This document shows positions 63,519 through 64,000 of a stretch of DNA of 64,000 bases, piece after piece. The DNA is taken from contig NZ_JAQNDO010000001.1 of NCBI RefSeq assembly GCF_028369105.1, positions 11,564,501 to 11,628,500 on the forward strand. The letters run 5' to 3'. The DNA is from Polyangium mundeleinium (lineage in GTDB: Bacteria > Myxococcota_A > Polyangia > Polyangiales > Polyangiaceae). Under the pieces are notes generated by a model. It made no database searches and was not told the origin of the DNA. It saw only the letters and a list, made by a program, of their open reading frames with translations. Each line of letters opens with the position of its first letter. Position 1 is the first letter of the stretch. A program made the translations under genes and the position numbers.

Positions 63519-64000
63519 TCAGCGGCCGCGCACCGTGGCGGCCGATTGTCCGAACAGAAGCTTTTTCGCCTCGTCGTCCATCGTCTGGCTCTGGTTCTGC
63601 ACGAGCTCGCGGCCGACGGCACGGCCGCGATCGACCGCCGGGCGGGCCTCGATCGCGTCGAACCAGCGCTTCAAGTGCGGAAAATCGTCGAGGTTTTGCC
63701 CCTGCGCCTTCCACGGCACGACCCACGGCCAGGCGGCCATGTCCGCGATCGAGTATTCGCCGGCGAGGTAGTCACGATCCGAGAGGCGTTTGTCCATGAC
63801 GCCGTAGAGGCGGTTCACCTCCCGGGTATATCGATCGATCGCGTACTCGATCTTCTCGGGCGCATACATGCGGAAATGGTGAGCCTGGCCGGCCATGGGG
63901 CCGAGCCCGCCCATTTGCCAGAAGAGCCATTGCAATGTCTCGGCCCGGCCGCGCGCGTCCTTCGGGAGGAAGCGGCCGGTCTTCTCGGCGAGGTAGACCA
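63519..64000 (-). CDS. glutathione S-transferase family protein, C-terminal part
   Basis: The C-terminal part of a gene that runs off the right edge; about 160 codons are visible. The segment VYLAEKTGRFLPKDARGRAE just inside the edge is followed by TLQWLFWQMGGLGPMAGQAH, then DYLAGEYSIADMAAWPWVVP, which is the conserved GST C-terminal N-capping region. The form QMGGLGPMAGQ matches the YfcG/YghU (Nu-class) disulfide-bond oxidoreductase group. The thioredoxin-like N-terminal domain is outside the window. The ATG at 63935 is internal. Confidence 0.88.
   Translation of the reverse strand, partial: VYLAEKTGRFLPKDARGRAETLQWLFWQMGGLGPMAGQAHHFRMYAPEKIEYAIDRYTREVNRLYGVMDKRLSDRDYLAGEYSIADMAAWPWVVPWKAQGQNLDDFPHLKRWFDAIEARPAVDRGRAVGRELVQNQSQTMDDEAKKLLFGQSAATVRGR

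Noticed and set aside
1-64000. tRNA, rRNA, insertion sequence or phage genes
   Set aside because: No cloverleaf-like T-arm, transposase motif or phage structural protein was found when reading both strands.

Overview
The window is high-GC (roughly 70% by eye), densely coded chromosomal DNA. It most likely comes from a myxobacterium of the Polyangium/Sorangium group. The evidence is the mix of Cys-rich secreted lipoproteins, a MYXO-CTERM-like C-terminal tag, a Ser/Thr kinase fused to an AAA-type ATPase, orphan NtrY-like kinases, RsbR-like PAS-STAS proteins and an FHA-membrane protein. The species is an inference. I see no tRNA, rRNA, CRISPR array, insertion sequence or phage gene.

Layout. 0-4 kb: the tail of a PD-(D/E)XK nuclease-like protein, a membrane protein, then murA and a short-form hisG overlapping by 4 bp. 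4-9.4 kb: three exported proteins (FG-GAP lipoprotein, PLC-like protein with a sorting tag, Cys-rich repeat lipoprotein). 9.5-17.6 kb: a six-gene operon for reductive pyrimidine breakdown (mmsA, beta-ureidopropionase, dihydropyrimidinase, preT, preA, NCS1 permease). 17.8-20.3 kb: two overlapping PAS-STAS (RsbR-like) genes. 20.4-24.4 kb: a CAP lipoprotein, an ECF sigma factor with a membrane-anchored tail, a Cys-rich lipoprotein and an envelope protein. 24.4-26.2 kb: the least densely coded part, with a two-gene operon for a small Cys-rich secreted protein, a gene remnant and a strongly C-rich tract.

26.2-32.9 kb: a coiled-coil protein, a slipin operon with purM, a MutT-type Nudix hydrolase, a flavin amine oxidase and small unknowns. 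33-40 kb: an NtrY-like kinase with adenosine deaminase, a VKOR-DsbA fusion, RNase R and an acireductone dioxygenase. 40-45.7 kb: a frameshifted double-FHA membrane protein, an MCP-like protein with internal repeats, a small lipoprotein and a second orphan kinase. 45.8-52.3 kb: a large propeller-like lipoprotein, a class V aminotransferase, an unknown, a thioredoxin-like lipoprotein, an open stretch and an XRE regulator with a strong terminator.

52.4-59.3 kb is the best candidate for an undescribed system. It holds a protein with two radical SAM halves, a divergent DUF483-like protein and a B12-binding-type radical SAM protein, with no recognisable substrate. 59.3-64 kb: a V4R-like protein, the kinase-ATPase fusion, cystathionine beta-synthase and a partial glutathione S-transferase.

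Two window-scale signals stand out. The heptamer GACAAAC is strongly over-represented on both strands and in all frames. Convergent genes repeatedly stop within 0-9 bp of each other.
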